A stretch of DNA of 64,000 nucleotides, taken from contig NZ_CP014870.1 in assembly GCF_001661075.1 (NCBI RefSeq), positions 3,740,501 to 3,804,500 of the forward strand. The letters run 5' to 3'. The notes below the pieces were generated by a model. It made no database searches. It was not told the DNA's origin and saw only the letters and a list, made by a program, of their open reading frames with translations. Positions 17,795-27,886 of this stretch are shown here, piece after piece (positions within the stretch are counted from its first letter, which is position 1; each line of letters begins with the position of its first letter). Both the position numbers and the translations under genes were made by a program. Source of the DNA: Pseudomonas silesiensis. GTDB lineage: Bacteria; Pseudomonadota; Gammaproteobacteria; Pseudomonadales; Pseudomonadaceae.

Positions 17795-18858
17795 TGCTTG
17801 GCGAACACGATATGGATGACAGCGGCACCCTGTTGGAACAGGTCAACCAGGCGTTGCAAAACGCCACGCCGTTGCGCATTCAGGGTTCCAACAGCAAGGC
17901 GTTCCTGGGGCGCATCGTCGCCGGCGAAGTGCTCGACACGCGCTCGCACCGGGGCATCGTCAGCTACGACCCGACCGAACTGGTGATCACCGTCCGCTGC
18001 GGCACACCATTGGCCGAACTCGCGCAAGTGCTGGACGCGGCGCAGCAGATGCTGCCCTGCGAACCGCCGTCCTTCGGCGACGACGCCACCGTGGGGGGCA
18101 TGATCGCCTGCGGGCTGTCGGGACCGCGCCGTCCCTGGTCCGGATCGGTGCGGGACTTCGTGCTCGGCACCCGGGTCATCACTGGCCATGGCAAGCAGTT
18201 GCGTTTCGGTGGCGAAGTCATGAAGAACGTCGCCGGCTACGACCTGTCGCGCCTGATGGCCGGCAGCTACGGATCCCTGGGGGTGATCACCGAAGTCTCG
18301 CTCAAGGTCCTGCCCAAACCGCGGCAGTGCTTGAGCATCAGTCTGGACATGGACAGCGATCGCGCCCTGTTGCGCCTGGCGGAATGGGGCCAGCAACCGC
18401 TGCCGATCAGCGCTGCCTGTCACGACGGCCAGCGCCTGCACCTGCGGCTCGAGGGTGGCGAAGGTTCGGTGACGGCGGCCCATGACCGCTTGGGTGGCGA
18501 GGTGCTGGATGCTTCTTATTGGGCGGATCTCAACGAACATCGCTTGAGTTTCTTCGACGAGGACCAGCCACTCTGGCGCCTGTCGGTGCCGCACAACACC
18601 CCTCGGCTGTCCCTGCCCGGCCGGCAGCTGATCGACTGGGGCGGCGCACAGCGCTGGCTCAAATCCGACGCCGAGGCCTCGTTCATCCGCTCGATCGTCG
18701 AAGAGGTCGGCGGGCATGTGACCTGCTACAGCCACGGCTTGATCGACAGCCCGTTCCAGCCGCTGCCGGAGGCACTGATGCGCTACCACCGAAGCCTGAA
18801 GCGACAACTCGATCCCCAGGGCATCTTCAACCCCGGTCGCCTGTACGCGGAGCTTTGA
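17794..18858 (+). CDS. glcE: Glycolate oxidase subunit GlcE
   Basis: 354 residues, FAD-binding-like subunit. Contains RIQGSNSKAFLG, EPPSFGDDATVGGMIACGLSG and a FGGEVMKNVAGYDLSRLMAGS stretch (in parts), the standard GlcE FAD site. Essential partner of GlcD in known systems. It starts within the glcD stop codon (TGATG); an internal ATG six codons in (MDDSGTLLEQ) is an alternative start. Three bases separate it from glcF. Confidence 0.93.
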   Translation: MLGEHDMDDSGTLLEQVNQALQNATPLRIQGSNSKAFLGRIVAGEVLDTRSHRGIVSYDPTELVITVRCGTPLAELAQVLDAAQQMLPCEPPSFGDDATVGGMIACGLSGPRRPWSGSVRDFVLGTRVITGHGKQLRFGGEVMKNVAGYDLSRLMAGSYGSLGVITEVSLKVLPKPRQCLSISLDMDSDRALLRLAEWGQQPLPISAACHDGQRLHLRLEGGEGSVTAAHDRLGGEVLDASYWADLNEHRLSFFDEDQPLWRLSVPHNTPRLSLPGRQLIDWGGAQRWLKSDAEASFIRSIVEEVGGHVTCYSHGLIDSPFQPLPEALMRYHRSLKRQLDPQGIFNPGRLYAEL

Positions 18859-18861
18859 CCC

Positions 18862-20079
18862 ATGCAAACCACCTTGAGCGAACAGGCTCGCCAACTGCCC
18901 CGCGCCGAAGAAGCCGAAAGCATCCTGCGCACCTGTGTGCACTGCGGTTTCTGCAACGCCACCTGCCCGACCTATCAGTTGCTCGGCGATGAACTGGATG
19001 GCCCCCGCGGTCGTATCTATTTGATCAAACAGGTGCTGGAAGGCAACGAAGTCACGCAGAAAACCCAACAGCACCTGGATCGCTGCCTGTCCTGCCGCAA
19101 CTGTGAAACCACCTGCCCTTCCGGTGTCGACTACCACAACTTGCTGGACATCGGTCGCGCGGTGGTCGATGCCGCTGTGCCGCGTTCCATCGACCAGCGC
19201 CTGTTGCGCGAAGGACTGCGGGGTGTCGTGCCCAATCCGCGACTGTTCAAGGCGCTGGTGAGCAGCGGCCAGGTGTTCCGCGCGTTGTTACCCACTGCCT
19301 TGCAGGCCAAACTGCCGCGTCGCGTTTACCCGGCGAAACCGCGCCCGGTCACCCGCCACGCCCGGCAGGTGCTGATGCTCGAAGGCTGCGTGCAGCCGAG
19401 CCTGTCGCCCAATACCAATGCCGCCACGGCACGCGTGCTGGATCGGCTGGGGATCAGCGTCACGGCCACCCGCGAGGCAGGCTGCTGCGGCGCCGTGGAC
19501 TATCACCTCGACGCCCAGGCCGCCGGCCTCGATCGCGCCCGGCGCAACATCGACGCCTGGTGGCCAAGCATCGAAAACGGCGCCGAAGCCATCGTCCAGA
19601 CCGCCAGCGGTTGCGGTGCCTTCATCAAAGACTACGGGCACCTGCTCAGCGCCGATCCGGCCTATGCCGAGAAGGCGAAAAAAGTCAGCGCCCTGGCCAA
19701 GGACCTGGTCGAAGTGTTGCGTGACGAGCCACTGGAAAAGCTCGGGGTGCACAGCGACCAGCGCCTGGCGTTTCATTGTCCCTGCACCTTGCAGCACGCA
19801 CAGAAACTCGGCGGCGCGGTCGAGGCGATTCTGATGCGCCTGGGCTTCAACCTCACGCCCGTGCCCGACAGTCACCTGTGCTGCGGTTCGGCCGGCACCT
19901 ATTCCGTGACCCAGCCCGTACTGTCCCGGCAACTGCGCGACAACAAGCTCAATGCGCTTGAGAGTGGACACCCCGACGTCATCGTCACCGCCAATATCGG
20001 CTGTCAGTCGCACCTCGACGGTGCGGGCCGGACCCCGGTCAGGCACTGGATCGAACTGGTCGAAGCCGCATTGCCTTAA
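18862..20079 (+). CDS. glcF: Glycolate oxidase iron-sulfur subunit GlcF
   Basis: 405 residues. Two 4Fe-4S ferredoxin motifs (CVHCGFCNATCPTYQ near 24-38 and CLSCRNCETTCPSGVD near 74-89) followed by two cysteine-rich CCG-type domains (REAGCCGAVDYH; SHLCCGSAGTY). Carries electrons from GlcD/E to the quinone pool at the inner membrane. Fourth function of the glc operon and full length. Confidence 0.95.
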   Translation: MQTTLSEQARQLPRAEEAESILRTCVHCGFCNATCPTYQLLGDELDGPRGRIYLIKQVLEGNEVTQKTQQHLDRCLSCRNCETTCPSGVDYHNLLDIGRAVVDAAVPRSIDQRLLREGLRGVVPNPRLFKALVSSGQVFRALLPTALQAKLPRRVYPAKPRPVTRHARQVLMLEGCVQPSLSPNTNAATARVLDRLGISVTATREAGCCGAVDYHLDAQAAGLDRARRNIDAWWPSIENGAEAIVQTASGCGAFIKDYGHLLSADPAYAEKAKKVSALAKDLVEVLRDEPLEKLGVHSDQRLAFHCPCTLQHAQKLGGAVEAILMRLGFNLTPVPDSHLCCGSAGTYSVTQPVLSRQLRDNKLNALESGHPDVIVTANIGCQSHLDGAGRTPVRHWIELVEAALP

Positions 20080-20098
20080 CCCAACCCTGGAGAATCTT

Positions 20099-20500
20099 AT
20101 GAAAAGCAAAGCCGTACTGAGTCAGACCGAAGTCAGCCAGATCCTCGCTGCCGCCCGCACCGAAGCCCAGAACAACCAGTGGGCCGTGACCATCGCGATC
20201 GTCGACGACGGCGGTCACCCGCTGGCCCTCGAACGCCTCGACGGTTGCGCCCCGATCGGCGCCTACATCGCCACCGAAAAGGCCCGCACTTCGGCCCTGG
20301 GTCGGCGCGAGTCCAAAGGCTACGAAGAGATGGTCAACGGTGGACGCCACGCCTTCTTGTCAGCGCCCCTGCTGACCTCCCTGGAAGGTGGCGTGCCGAT
20401 CATCGTCGACGGCCAGGTCATCGGTGCCGTCGGGGTGTCCGGGGTCAAGGCCGAGCAGGATGCACAGGTGGCCAAGGCCGGCGCGCAAAGCCTGAAATGA
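20099..20500 (+). CDS. glcG: GlcG/HbpS-family heme-binding-type protein
   Basis: 133 residues from the ATG at 20099 (CCTGGAG upstream). DDGGHPLALERLDGCAP and the GGVPIIVDGQVIGAVGVSG beta-hairpin are the signature of the GlcG/HbpS fold. Exact role in glycolate metabolism is unsettled; E. coli has the same gene at the same place. Co-transcribed, 19 bases behind glcF. Confidence 0.9.
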   Translation: MKSKAVLSQTEVSQILAAARTEAQNNQWAVTIAIVDDGGHPLALERLDGCAPIGAYIATEKARTSALGRRESKGYEEMVNGGRHAFLSAPLLTSLEGGVPIIVDGQVIGAVGVSGVKAEQDAQVAKAGAQSLK

Positions 20501-20550
20501 ACCGGGCGCGGCTCGCGCTCGATAAATACTGTGTGATGGAGATGTAACAA

Positions 20551-22734
20551 GTGACCGATTTCGTGAACTGCCAAGGCCTTAAGGTCGCGCCCATCCTGCA
20601 ACGTTTCGTTGAAGTGGAAGTGCTGCCCGGCACCGGTCTGGACCCGCAGACGTTCTGGGGCGGGTTCGCCGCGCTGGTGCATGAACTGGCGCCGCAAAAC
20701 CGCGCGCTGCTGGCCGAACGGGATCGCCTGCAAGCCGAGCTGGACAGCTGGCACCGCGCCCACCCGGGACCGGTGAGCGACATGCCGGCTTATCGCGCCT
20801 TTCTCAGTGACATTGGTTACCTGCAAGCTACACCGGCCGAGGTCAAGGTCAGTACCGCCAACGTCGATACAGAGATCAGCTTGCAGGCCGGACCGCAACT
20901 GGTGGTCCCGGCCGTCAACGCGCGGTATGCACTCAATGCCGCCAATGCGCGCTGGGGATCGTTGTACGACGCACTCTATGGCACCGACGTGATTGCCCAT
21001 GACGACGGCGCTGAACCCGGCCGCACCTACAATCCCGTGCGCGGCTCGAAAGTCATCGCGTTTGCCCGGGCGTTCCTCGACCAGGCTTTCCCCTTGAGCA
21101 GCGGCGCCCATGCAGCGGTGACCCGTTACCAGATCGAAGACGGCACCCTGCAGGCCACCTTGAACGATGGCAGCCAGACCGGTCTGGCCAATGTCGCGCA
21201 GTACATCGGTTTCCAGGGCTCGCCGGCCGACCCGGTGGCCATCCTGCTGAAAAACAATGACCTGCACGTGGAGATCCAGATCGACCGGCAGAGCGTCATC
21301 GGTCAAGCCGATGCTGCCGGGGTCAAGGACCTGCTGCTGGAGGCGGCACTCTCGACCATCATCGATTGTGAAGACTCGGTGGCGGCGGTCGATGCCGACG
21401 ACAAAGTGCAGGTCTACCGCAACTGGCTGGGCCTGATGAAGGGCGACCTGAAAGAGGACCTGGAGAAAAACGGCAAGACCCTCACCCGCCGGCTGAATCC
21501 GGACCGCGAGTACACCGCCGCCGACGGCACTGCATTGACGCTGCACGGGCGCTCGTTGCTGTTCATCCGCAACGTCGGGCACCTGATGACCAACCCGGCC
21601 GTTCTTGACCAGGGCGGCCTGGAAATTCCCGAAGGCATTCTCGACGGCGTCATCACCAGCCTGATCGCCCTGCATGACCTGCAACGTCGCGGCAACTCCC
21701 GCACCGGCAGCGTCTACATCGTCAAACCGAAAATGCACGGCCCCGCCGAAGTGGCCTTCGCCGAGCACCTGTTCAGTCGCATCGAAGACCTGCTGCAGCT
21801 CGAACGCCACACCCTGAAAATGGGCATCATGGACGAAGAGCGCCGCACCAGCGTCAACCTCAAGGCCTGCATTGCCGCCGCCTCTTCGCGGGTTGCCTTC
21901 ATCAACACCGGCTTCCTCGATCGCACCGGTGACGAGATGCACACGGCCATGCAAGCCGGCGCGATGCTGCGCAAGGGCGACATGAAAAGCACGCCGTGGA
22001 TCGAGTCCTATGAGCGTAATAACGTGCTGGTTGGCCTGGACTGCAACCTGCGCGGCCGGGCCCAGATCGGCAAAGGCATGTGGGCCATGCCGGACCGGAT
22101 GGCCGACATGCTGAAACAGAAAGTCGCCCACCCGCAAGCCGGCGCCAACACCGCCTGGGTGCCCTCGCCGACCGCCGCGACCTTGCATGCGCTGCATTAC
22201 CACCAGGTCAAGGTGCGTAGCGTGCAGGAGGCGCTGGAACGCACGGATTTCAATGGCGTCAGCCAGTCGTTGCTGGAAGGCTTGCTCAGCGTACCGGTGG
22301 TGACCGATCCATCCTGGTCGGCAGACGAGATTCGTCAGGAAGTCGAAAACAACGCGCAAGGCTTACTGGGGTATGTGGTGCGTTGGGTCGAACAAGGCAT
22401 CGGCTGCTCCAAGGTGCCCGACATCCACAACGTGGGCCTGATGGAAGACCGCGCGACCCTGCGCATTTCCAGCCAGCACATGGCCAACTGGCTGCTGCAC
22501 GGCGTGATCACCCGGGAGCAGACGGTCGAGATACTGCAGCGCATGGCACGGGTGGTCGACGAACAGAACGCCGGCGATCCCCTGTACACACCGATGGCGC
22601 CTGGCTTCGAGCAGTCGGTGGCGTTCCAGGCGGCGTGTGCATTGGTGTTCGAAGGTGGCGCACAACCCAATGGCTACACCGAACCGTTGCTGCACAAATT
22701 CCGGCAGCGGTTCAAGGAACAAGCCCAGGCCTGA
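20551..22734 (+). CDS. glcB: Malate synthase G
   Basis: 727 residues from a GTG (GGAG about 12 bases upstream). Full-length isoform [44 protein letters not shown] (catalytic region) and [12 protein letters not shown]. Condenses glyoxylate from the glycolate oxidase with acetyl-CoA to malate, completing the pathway encoded by the operon. It ends the glc operon; a tandem octamer repeat and a REP doublet follow. Confidence 0.96.
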   Translation: MTDFVNCQGLKVAPILQRFVEVEVLPGTGLDPQTFWGGFAALVHELAPQNRALLAERDRLQAELDSWHRAHPGPVSDMPAYRAFLSDIGYLQATPAEVKVSTANVDTEISLQAGPQLVVPAVNARYALNAANARWGSLYDALYGTDVIAHDDGAEPGRTYNPVRGSKVIAFARAFLDQAFPLSSGAHAAVTRYQIEDGTLQATLNDGSQTGLANVAQYIGFQGSPADPVAILLKNNDLHVEIQIDRQSVIGQADAAGVKDLLLEAALSTIIDCEDSVAAVDADDKVQVYRNWLGLMKGDLKEDLEKNGKTLTRRLNPDREYTAADGTALTLHGRSLLFIRNVGHLMTNPAVLDQGGLEIPEGILDGVITSLIALHDLQRRGNSRTGSVYIVKPKMHGPAEVAFAEHLFSRIEDLLQLERHTLKMGIMDEERRTSVNLKACIAAASSRVAFINTGFLDRTGDEMHTAMQAGAMLRKGDMKSTPWIESYERNNVLVGLDCNLRGRAQIGKGMWAMPDRMADMLKQKVAHPQAGANTAWVPSPTAATLHALHYHQVKVRSVQEALERTDFNGVSQSLLEGLLSVPVVTDPSWSADEIRQEVENNAQGLLGYVVRWVEQGIGCSKVPDIHNVGLMEDRATLRISSQHMANWLLHGVITREQTVEILQRMARVVDEQNAGDPLYTPMAPGFEQSVAFQAACALVFEGGAQPNGYTEPLLHKFRQRFKEQAQA

Positions 22735-22744
22735 TGCCTGGTGC

Positions 22745-22776
22745 CTGTGAACCTGTGAACCTGTGAACCTGTGAAC
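22745..22776 (+). repeat. Tandem octamer repeat
   Basis: Four exact copies of ctgtgaac, directly followed by ctgtag, the first bases of the REP doublet; a probable slippage product 10 bp after the glcB stop. Confidence 0.85.
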
Positions 22777-22777
22777 C

Positions 22778-22877
22778 TGTAGGAGCGAGCTTGCTCGCGA
22801 TGGACTCAAGGGCAACGCGTTAATTCAGAAATAACGCGTTATCGTTAAAATCCATCGCGAGCAAGCTCGCTCCTACA
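22778..22877. repeat. REP doublet; right arm lies inside the MFS coding frame
   Basis: TGTAGGAGCGAGCTTGCTCG left arm and inverted right arm, with aacgcgttaattcag and aacgcgttatcgtt inside. The minus-strand MFS gene reads through the whole right arm before stopping at 22845-22847. Confidence 0.9.
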
Positions 22878-24380
22878 TCTGCGTAAAGTACGCCGAGCAA
22901 TCAGAATGCCCATGAGCGCCAAGCCGAACGTCACCCACGAAACCAGCCCGATTCCACCCTCGAACGCCCTTGCGGCCTGCGCCATCAACTCTCTCCCTTG
23001 ATCACCCGCCAAGTCCGCCGCCACATGATGGGCGCCAGATAGCGTCTCACTTGCCAGCATCATCTGCGCATCGCTTAGAAACCCCGGAAGTTGCAACGCA
23101 CCGCGATAGTAGGCAGTGACGAGACCACCGAGCACTGTCGTACCCAACACCACGCCCACTTCATAGGCCGTTTCGCTAATGGCCGACGCCGCACCCGCCT
23201 TTGCCGGCGGCGCAGCTGACAAGATCACATCATTGGATACCGTCGCGATCGCACCCACACCGATATTCAGCAAGGCAAACGCCACGATCAGAACGGTCAG
23301 GCTGCTGCCCATGCTGGCGACAAGTAAAAACGCCGCTCCCGCAAACGCCATGAGAATTGGTACCAGCACATGCACTTGAACTCGCTGCGCGACAGGCACG
23401 ACCGCCATCCCCACCACAATCGCCATGACCTGACCCGGTATCAACGCAAGGCTGGCACTCAAAGGCGACATCTGGAGAACAATCTGCAGGAACTGAGTAG
23501 TGAAGAATACGAAGCCTACGAGGAATGCCAGGCTCATCAGATTGATCAGCACGGAACCGCTGAAGGTGCCGTTTCGGAACAAACTCAGGTCCATCAGCGG
23601 CACAGGCAATCGTAACTGCCGACGCACAAACATCCAGCCCGCCACTGTGCCTGCTGCAAATGCTGACAACGCCATCCAGTCGATACCAGTGCTGGCGCTG
23701 TGTTTAATGCCGTAAACGATGGCGCCCAGTGCTGCCATCGACTGCAGAATACTTATCGGATCCAGCGGCCCTGAAGAGTCTCGTTCGGATTCAGGTAACA
23801 ACAGAGGCCCCAGCACCAACAGCGGCACCAACACGGGTACTGCCAACAGGAAAATCGACCCCCAACTGAAGAATTCCAACAACACCCCACCCACCAAAGG
23901 ACCGAGTGCCGATCCCACGGTCAAGGTCGTAGCCCAGATCGCGACCGCCAGTCGCCGTTCCTCTCGATCTTCGAACACCGAACGTATCAACGCCAGTGTT
24001 GACGGCATTAACATCGCGCCGAAAACACCCATGCACGCTCGCCCGGCAATCAGTTGCAGGGCGGTTTCTGAATACGCCGTCAGCACCGACACTATGGCAA
24101 AACCCAAAGAACCGGCCAGCAGCAACTTACGATGACCGATTCGGTCCCCCAGACTACCCATCGACACCAGCAATCCGGCCAATACCAGCGAGTAAGCATC
24201 GATCATCCACAATTGCTGGCTAGCGCTCGGGTGCAAGGCTTCAGCGATTTTGGGTAACGCAAATCCAAGTACCGTATTGTCAACTGTCACCAGCAATACA
24301 GGCAGCATCAGCACGCTTAGGCCTAACCACTGTTTTGATCTGCTTTGTGCTGCATCTCCTGCCAAGGTCATTAGCGACAC
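22845..24380 (-). CDS. MFS transporter, DHA2 family (SmvA/QacA-like)
   Basis: 511 residues, 14 predicted membrane segments. VDNTVLGFALPKIAEAL (TM1), SMGSLGDRIGHRKLLLAG (loop motif A), GSALGPLVGGVLLEFFSW (motif C) mark it as a proton-coupled drug/biocide exporter; the D in TM1 fits cation-exporting SmvA/QacA relatives. The last ten residues (CRSELARDGF) are encoded by the REP right arm, so the native C-terminus ended about residue 500 and has been extended by the repeat. Upstream DNA is AT-rich and holds the promoter. Confidence 0.88.
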   Translation of the reverse strand: MSLMTLAGDAAQSRSKQWLGLSVLMLPVLLVTVDNTVLGFALPKIAEALHPSASQQLWMIDAYSLVLAGLLVSMGSLGDRIGHRKLLLAGSLGFAIVSVLTAYSETALQLIAGRACMGVFGAMLMPSTLALIRSVFEDREERRLAVAIWATTLTVGSALGPLVGGVLLEFFSWGSIFLLAVPVLVPLLVLGPLLLPESERDSSGPLDPISILQSMAALGAIVYGIKHSASTGIDWMALSAFAAGTVAGWMFVRRQLRLPVPLMDLSLFRNGTFSGSVLINLMSLAFLVGFVFFTTQFLQIVLQMSPLSASLALIPGQVMAIVVGMAVVPVAQRVQVHVLVPILMAFAGAAFLLVASMGSSLTVLIVAFALLNIGVGAIATVSNDVILSAAPPAKAGAASAISETAYEVGVVLGTTVLGGLVTAYYRGALQLPGFLSDAQMMLASETLSGAHHVAADLAGDQGRELMAQAARAFEGGIGLVSWVTFGLALMGILIARRTLRRCRSELARDGF

Positions 24381-24611
24381 TCCTTATCATGTAAGAAAAT
24401 CTACTTCCCTCCTTGGAAGAAAAGGACCTTTCTATAATTTCGATACATTAAGATTCAATCAACTATTTGTTTCTTATTGTATCTTTCTGACAACCCTCAC
24501 ACTTTCAAGTCAAACCAAAACTCAACATCCAGTCAACTAATAACCTTTGCTGAGTCGAGGAAAGTAAAAAGCAAGTGTCAAACCTAATACCTGCCATAAA
24601 GGCGCTGAACA

Positions 24612-24691
24612 TGTAGGAGCGAGCTGGCGACGGCGTTTTCAAGGGCACTACAAGACTCAAGAACGCCTTCGCTGGCAAGCCAGCTCCTACA
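24612..24691. repeat. REP pair (variant)
   Basis: TGTAGGAGCGAGCTGGCGA at the left, GCTGGCAAGCCAGCTCCTACA inverted at the right (arms of unequal match). Confidence 0.7.
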
Positions 24692-24733
24692 CCATCACCT
24701 GCTTGCAGATGGGTTGTGGTAAACGCCAAACCC

Positions 24734-24830
24734 TGTAGGAGCCGGCTTGCTGGCGAAGGCTCTTCATGGGCACTGCAGGAGCTAAGACTGCCTTCACTGC
24801 GGTGCGGCGATCCAACAAGCCAGCTCCCAC
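24734..24830. repeat. REP pair (degenerate)
   Basis: TGTAGGAGCCGGCTTGCTGG at the left and a decayed AAGCCAGCTCCCAC at the right. Confidence 0.6.
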
Positions 24831-24908
24831 TCCATCAACTACGCTCGATAACATCGCTCACACCGTCGACCCGCCAGACACTCGACCCGCCCCAGAGGAA
24901 GCGCACAG

Positions 24909-25796
24909 ATGACCCGTCTCACTGCGAAAGACTTCGCCCCGGAACTGCTCGAACTGTACGACTACTATGCCCACGGCAAGATCAACCGGCGCGAGTTTCT
25001 CGATCGTGCTGCGTTGTTCACCCTGGGCGGTTTGACGGCGAACGCGCTCCTCGCCGCGCTGAGCCCGAACTATGCGCTTGCCGAGCAGGTCGAGTTTACC
25101 GACCCGGACATCATCGCCGAGTACGTCACCTACCCCTCGCCAAAGGGCAACGGGCAGGTCCGTGGTTATCTGGTGCGCCCGGCGAAGGCCGGCGGCAAGG
25201 TGCCAGGGGTGGTGGTCGTGCATGAAAACCGCGGGCTCAACCCGTACATCGAGGATGTCGCGCGGCGCGTGGCCAAGGCCGGTTTCATCGCCCTGGCCCC
25301 CGATGGCCTGACCTCGGTCGGCGGCTATCCGGGCAACGATGACAAAGGCCGGGAGCTGCAGGCGACCGTCGACCCTGAAAAGCTCATGAACGATTTTTTC
25401 GCCGCCATCGAATGGCTGATGAAGCACGACGCAACCACTGGCAAAGTCGGCATCACCGGATTCTGTTACGGCGGTGGCGTGGTCAATGCCGCGGCGGTGG
25501 CTTATCCGGAACTGGGGGCTGGCGTGTCCTTTTATGGCCGCCAGGCAGAGGCCAGGGACGTCCCCCGGATCAAGGCGCCCTTGATGCTGCACTATGGCGA
25601 ACTGGATACCCGTATCAACGAAGGCTGGCCGGCCTATGAGAAGGCGTTGAAAGCCGCGGGCAAGACCTATGAAGCCCACATTTATCCGGGCGCCAACCAC
25701 GGTTTCCATAACGACTCCACGCCCCGGTACGATGACGCGGCGGCGCGGTTGGCCTGGGACCGGACGCTGGAGTGGTTTCGACGGTATCTGGTTTAG
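24909..25796 (+). CDS. Dienelactone hydrolase family protein (YghX-like)
   Basis: 295 residues. Alpha/beta hydrolase with nucleophile Cys186 (GFCYGGG), Asp233 (GELDTR) and His264 (ANHGFHND), the Cys-Asp-His triad of dienelactone hydrolases. The N-terminus (RREFLDRAALFTLGGL, near residues 27-42) looks like a Tat-type or anchor segment followed by ALA, so it may be exported. Ester or lactone substrate unknown. Single gene, convergent with ybdK at 25810 with a 13-bp gap. Confidence 0.85.
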   Translation: MTRLTAKDFAPELLELYDYYAHGKINRREFLDRAALFTLGGLTANALLAALSPNYALAEQVEFTDPDIIAEYVTYPSPKGNGQVRGYLVRPAKAGGKVPGVVVVHENRGLNPYIEDVARRVAKAGFIALAPDGLTSVGGYPGNDDKGRELQATVDPEKLMNDFFAAIEWLMKHDATTGKVGITGFCYGGGVVNAAAVAYPELGAGVSFYGRQAEARDVPRIKAPLMLHYGELDTRINEGWPAYEKALKAAGKTYEAHIYPGANHGFHNDSTPRYDDAAARLAWDRTLEWFRRYLV

Positions 25797-25809
25797 CGCC
25801 GGGTTCGGG

Positions 25810-26976
25810 TCATGACTCGCACACTGCGCGCGTCGGGTCGTTGCTGAGACAGGGTTGCTCTGCCGTCTCCCTCAGCAATTGATCCACCACACCCGCCAGC
25901 GCGGCCTGCACATCCCCGGTGTTGTGCAGGACTTGGCGGTAGAGATTGCGCTGACGTTCTGCACTGGTCCCCTGCAGCAGAATCCGGCGCGCCTGGGAAA
26001 AGACTTCCTCCACGCCCATGACCTGCGCGGCGTCGCCAAAGATCTGCTCTGCCATGAACAACCATTGCTCGGCAGAAAAAGGCCGGTCGTAACCCTCGAC
26101 AATGAAGGACGCGTGGATGCCGAATCGCTTCGCCCGCCAACGATTTTCCTGGAGGATCCATCGCGATTCCTGTGCCCAGTTCGATCCCGGGCGGGGTTGA
26201 TCGATGGCACAGGCGACCAGCAATCGAAACAGGGAAGCAATGCACAGAGCATCGTCCAGGCGCGGGCACGCATCCGTCATCCGCAGCTCCAGGGTCGGAA
26301 ACCGGGTCGCGGGTCGCACACCCCACCAGCATTCGCTGGCCTGGTGGATGGTGCCGGTACGGATCAGCAAGTCGACGTAGGCATCATAGGCAACCTGATC
26401 TTCGAAGTACTCCGGAACACCCATCCTCGGCCATTCATCGCAAGCCGTCTGGCGATAGCTCATAAAGCCGCTGTCGGCACCGTTCCAGAAAGGCGAGGAG
26501 CAGCTGAGCGCGAGCAACAACGGCATCCACGGCAAGACCTCGTTCATCACGCGAATGCGATCCAGATGGCCGGGCACCTCGACATGCACGTGCAGACCGG
26601 ATAGCAGGCTACGCCAGGCGACGTGCTGGTAGTCATCGAACAGTTTCAGAAAGTGGGTTTGTTCCGTGGCCTGTTGCGTACGCCAGTCGGCCAGAGGATG
26701 ACTGCCGGCCGTGAGCAATCCCAGACCATAGGGTTGGAGCGCGAGCCGCAACGCTTGGCGAGCAGCCCCCAAGTACTGCGCGGCTTGCGCAAGGCTGGTG
26801 AAGATCGGGGACGCGACTTCGATCTGCCCCTGGAACATCTCGTGGGCAAAACACTCGCCCAGCACTGCCTTGCACGCATCGATCGCAGCGCCGGGAGGGT
26901 GGCCGGACATGCACCGGGAGTCCAGGTCGGTGATGAAGTATTCCTCTTCCATGCCAAACTTCAGGTGTCTGGTCAT
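25810..26976 (-). CDS. ybdK: Carboxylate-amine ligase, YbdK/GCS2 family
   Basis: About 388 residues; the ATG at 26976 gives MTRHLKFGMEEEYFITD, the conserved start of the family, so the 30-residue longer reading is rejected. GMEEEYF, SGLHVHVEVPG and ELRMTDACPRLDDAL are the ATP/metal-binding blocks of GCS2-type ligases. Weak gamma-glutamylcysteine synthetase activity is known for E. coli YbdK; the physiological role is unclear. Preceded in the same direction by an 82-residue gene, 11 bases apart. Confidence 0.85.
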   Translation of the reverse strand: MTRHLKFGMEEEYFITDLDSRCMSGHPPGAAIDACKAVLGECFAHEMFQGQIEVASPIFTSLAQAAQYLGAARQALRLALQPYGLGLLTAGSHPLADWRTQQATEQTHFLKLFDDYQHVAWRSLLSGLHVHVEVPGHLDRIRVMNEVLPWMPLLLALSCSSPFWNGADSGFMSYRQTACDEWPRMGVPEYFEDQVAYDAYVDLLIRTGTIHQASECWWGVRPATRFPTLELRMTDACPRLDDALCIASLFRLLVACAIDQPRPGSNWAQESRWILQENRWRAKRFGIHASFIVEGYDRPFSAEQWLFMAEQIFGDAAQVMGVEEVFSQARRILLQGTSAERQRNLYRQVLHNTGDVQAALAGVVDQLLRETAEQPCLSNDPTRAVCES

Positions 26977-26987
26977 CCGTGCGCCCC

Positions 26988-27236
26988 TCAGTGATAGTCC
27001 TCGCCCGCAACCGCGCGCAGATACGCCTGGTCCGCCTCGATTCGCAGGTCGCGCCACTCTTCCCAACTGACGATGCCCTGACGATCCATCTCGTCCGACT
27101 GGCGTAGCAGCTCTTCATGGTAGGCATCGGGCGATTCCATGCGCAGCGCAATGTCTTCCAGCGCCCGATGCCAGCCATCCAATGCACAGAGTCGTCGCAC
27201 CTCGGCCTGCGTCAGCAGGTTTCTGATTGAGTTCAT
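26988..27236 (-). CDS. Small hypothetical protein upstream of ybdK
   Basis: 82 residues, strongly helical and charged (LLTQAEVRRLCALDGWHRAL; HEELLRQSDEMDRQGI; SWEEWRDLRIEADQAYLRAV). No family recognised. Same strand and only 11 bases from ybdK, so co-transcribed; a regulatory or accessory role is possible. Confidence 0.6.
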   Translation of the reverse strand: MNSIRNLLTQAEVRRLCALDGWHRALEDIALRMESPDAYHEELLRQSDEMDRQGIVSWEEWRDLRIEADQAYLRAVAGEDYH

Positions 27237-27402
27237 GGCCGCGGATTTCCAGAGTTGTTTTGCGATAGTTATTTTGTGAATGGAGCTATCGCGTGCGACA
27301 TAGGTTCATGAGGGCCGACAAGAGGTGTCACGCGGCGGAAAAATATCTCGAACTCGGCCTTGGGTGCCGCATCCAATGTGTAGGCCAACCGAGGTAAGTG
27401 CG

Positions 27403-27642
27403 ATGAACAACGATGACCGCGACAACGATGGCGAATCCCCAGCAACGTCGAACGCCCCGCCCACCGATACGTCCGTCAAGCCGGTCAATGTGGTGGAACG
27501 GGATATTGAGGACAGGGACGGTGACACCAGGGGAGCGGACGAAAGCATTACGCCCTCTTCCACCCGGACCAAGGAGCAGGACGCCGAGGAGCTCAGCAAA
27601 AAAATTGCCGAGATAGAACGCAAGGTGGCGGATGGGAACTAG
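27403..27642 (+). CDS. Small acidic, disordered hypothetical protein
   Basis: 79 residues from the ATG at 27403 (GAGG about 10 bases upstream). Rich in Asp, Glu, Ser, Thr and Pro with a short C-terminal helix (EELSKKIAEIERKVADG). No signal peptide or membrane segment. Composition resembles stress-type or chaperone-like small proteins, but no family is recognised. Single gene. Confidence 0.5.
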   Translation: MNNDDRDNDGESPATSNAPPTDTSVKPVNVVERDIEDRDGDTRGADESITPSSTRTKEQDAEELSKKIAEIERKVADGN

Positions 27643-27847
27643 AGAAGGTGGTGTCCACCTCGCCAGCTACGTCAGGGACGAGCTGATTGGGCCGCGACTG
27701 ACGAGGGGAACAACTAGACATTAGCCCAAAATTTCAAGATGTCTCATGCGCCGTGATCGCGGCCGCGACTTTTTTTTCTTTTCAGACGAACCACACGTCA
27801 CGGGGTGGCCAAACCTGCGATTGCAGTGGCGATCCTCTCACAGGTAA

Positions 27848-27870
27848 GATTGAGAACGATTCACACTCAC
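27848..27870 (+). promoter_or_regulatory. Fur-box-like element before the ECF sigma gene
   Basis: ATTGAGAACGATTCACACTC resembles the Pseudomonas Fur consensus (TGAGAATNATTCTCA type) and lies 17 to 39 bp upstream of the GTG start, as expected for an iron-repressed fecI-like gene. Confidence 0.55.
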
Positions 27871-27886
27871 ATCTGGAAATCCACCG

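Larger units (their letters stand above)
24381..24908. other. Intergenic region with promoter DNA and two REP-type pairs
   Basis: 24381-24600 is AT-rich, upstream of the leftward MFS gene. Two variant REP pairs follow at 24612-24691 and 24734-24830. No convincing gene; small ORFs here read through the repeats. Confidence 0.6.

Noticed and set aside
20320..22359. 679-codon minus-strand frame opposite malate synthase G
   Set aside because: Shadow of a complete, full-length glcB.
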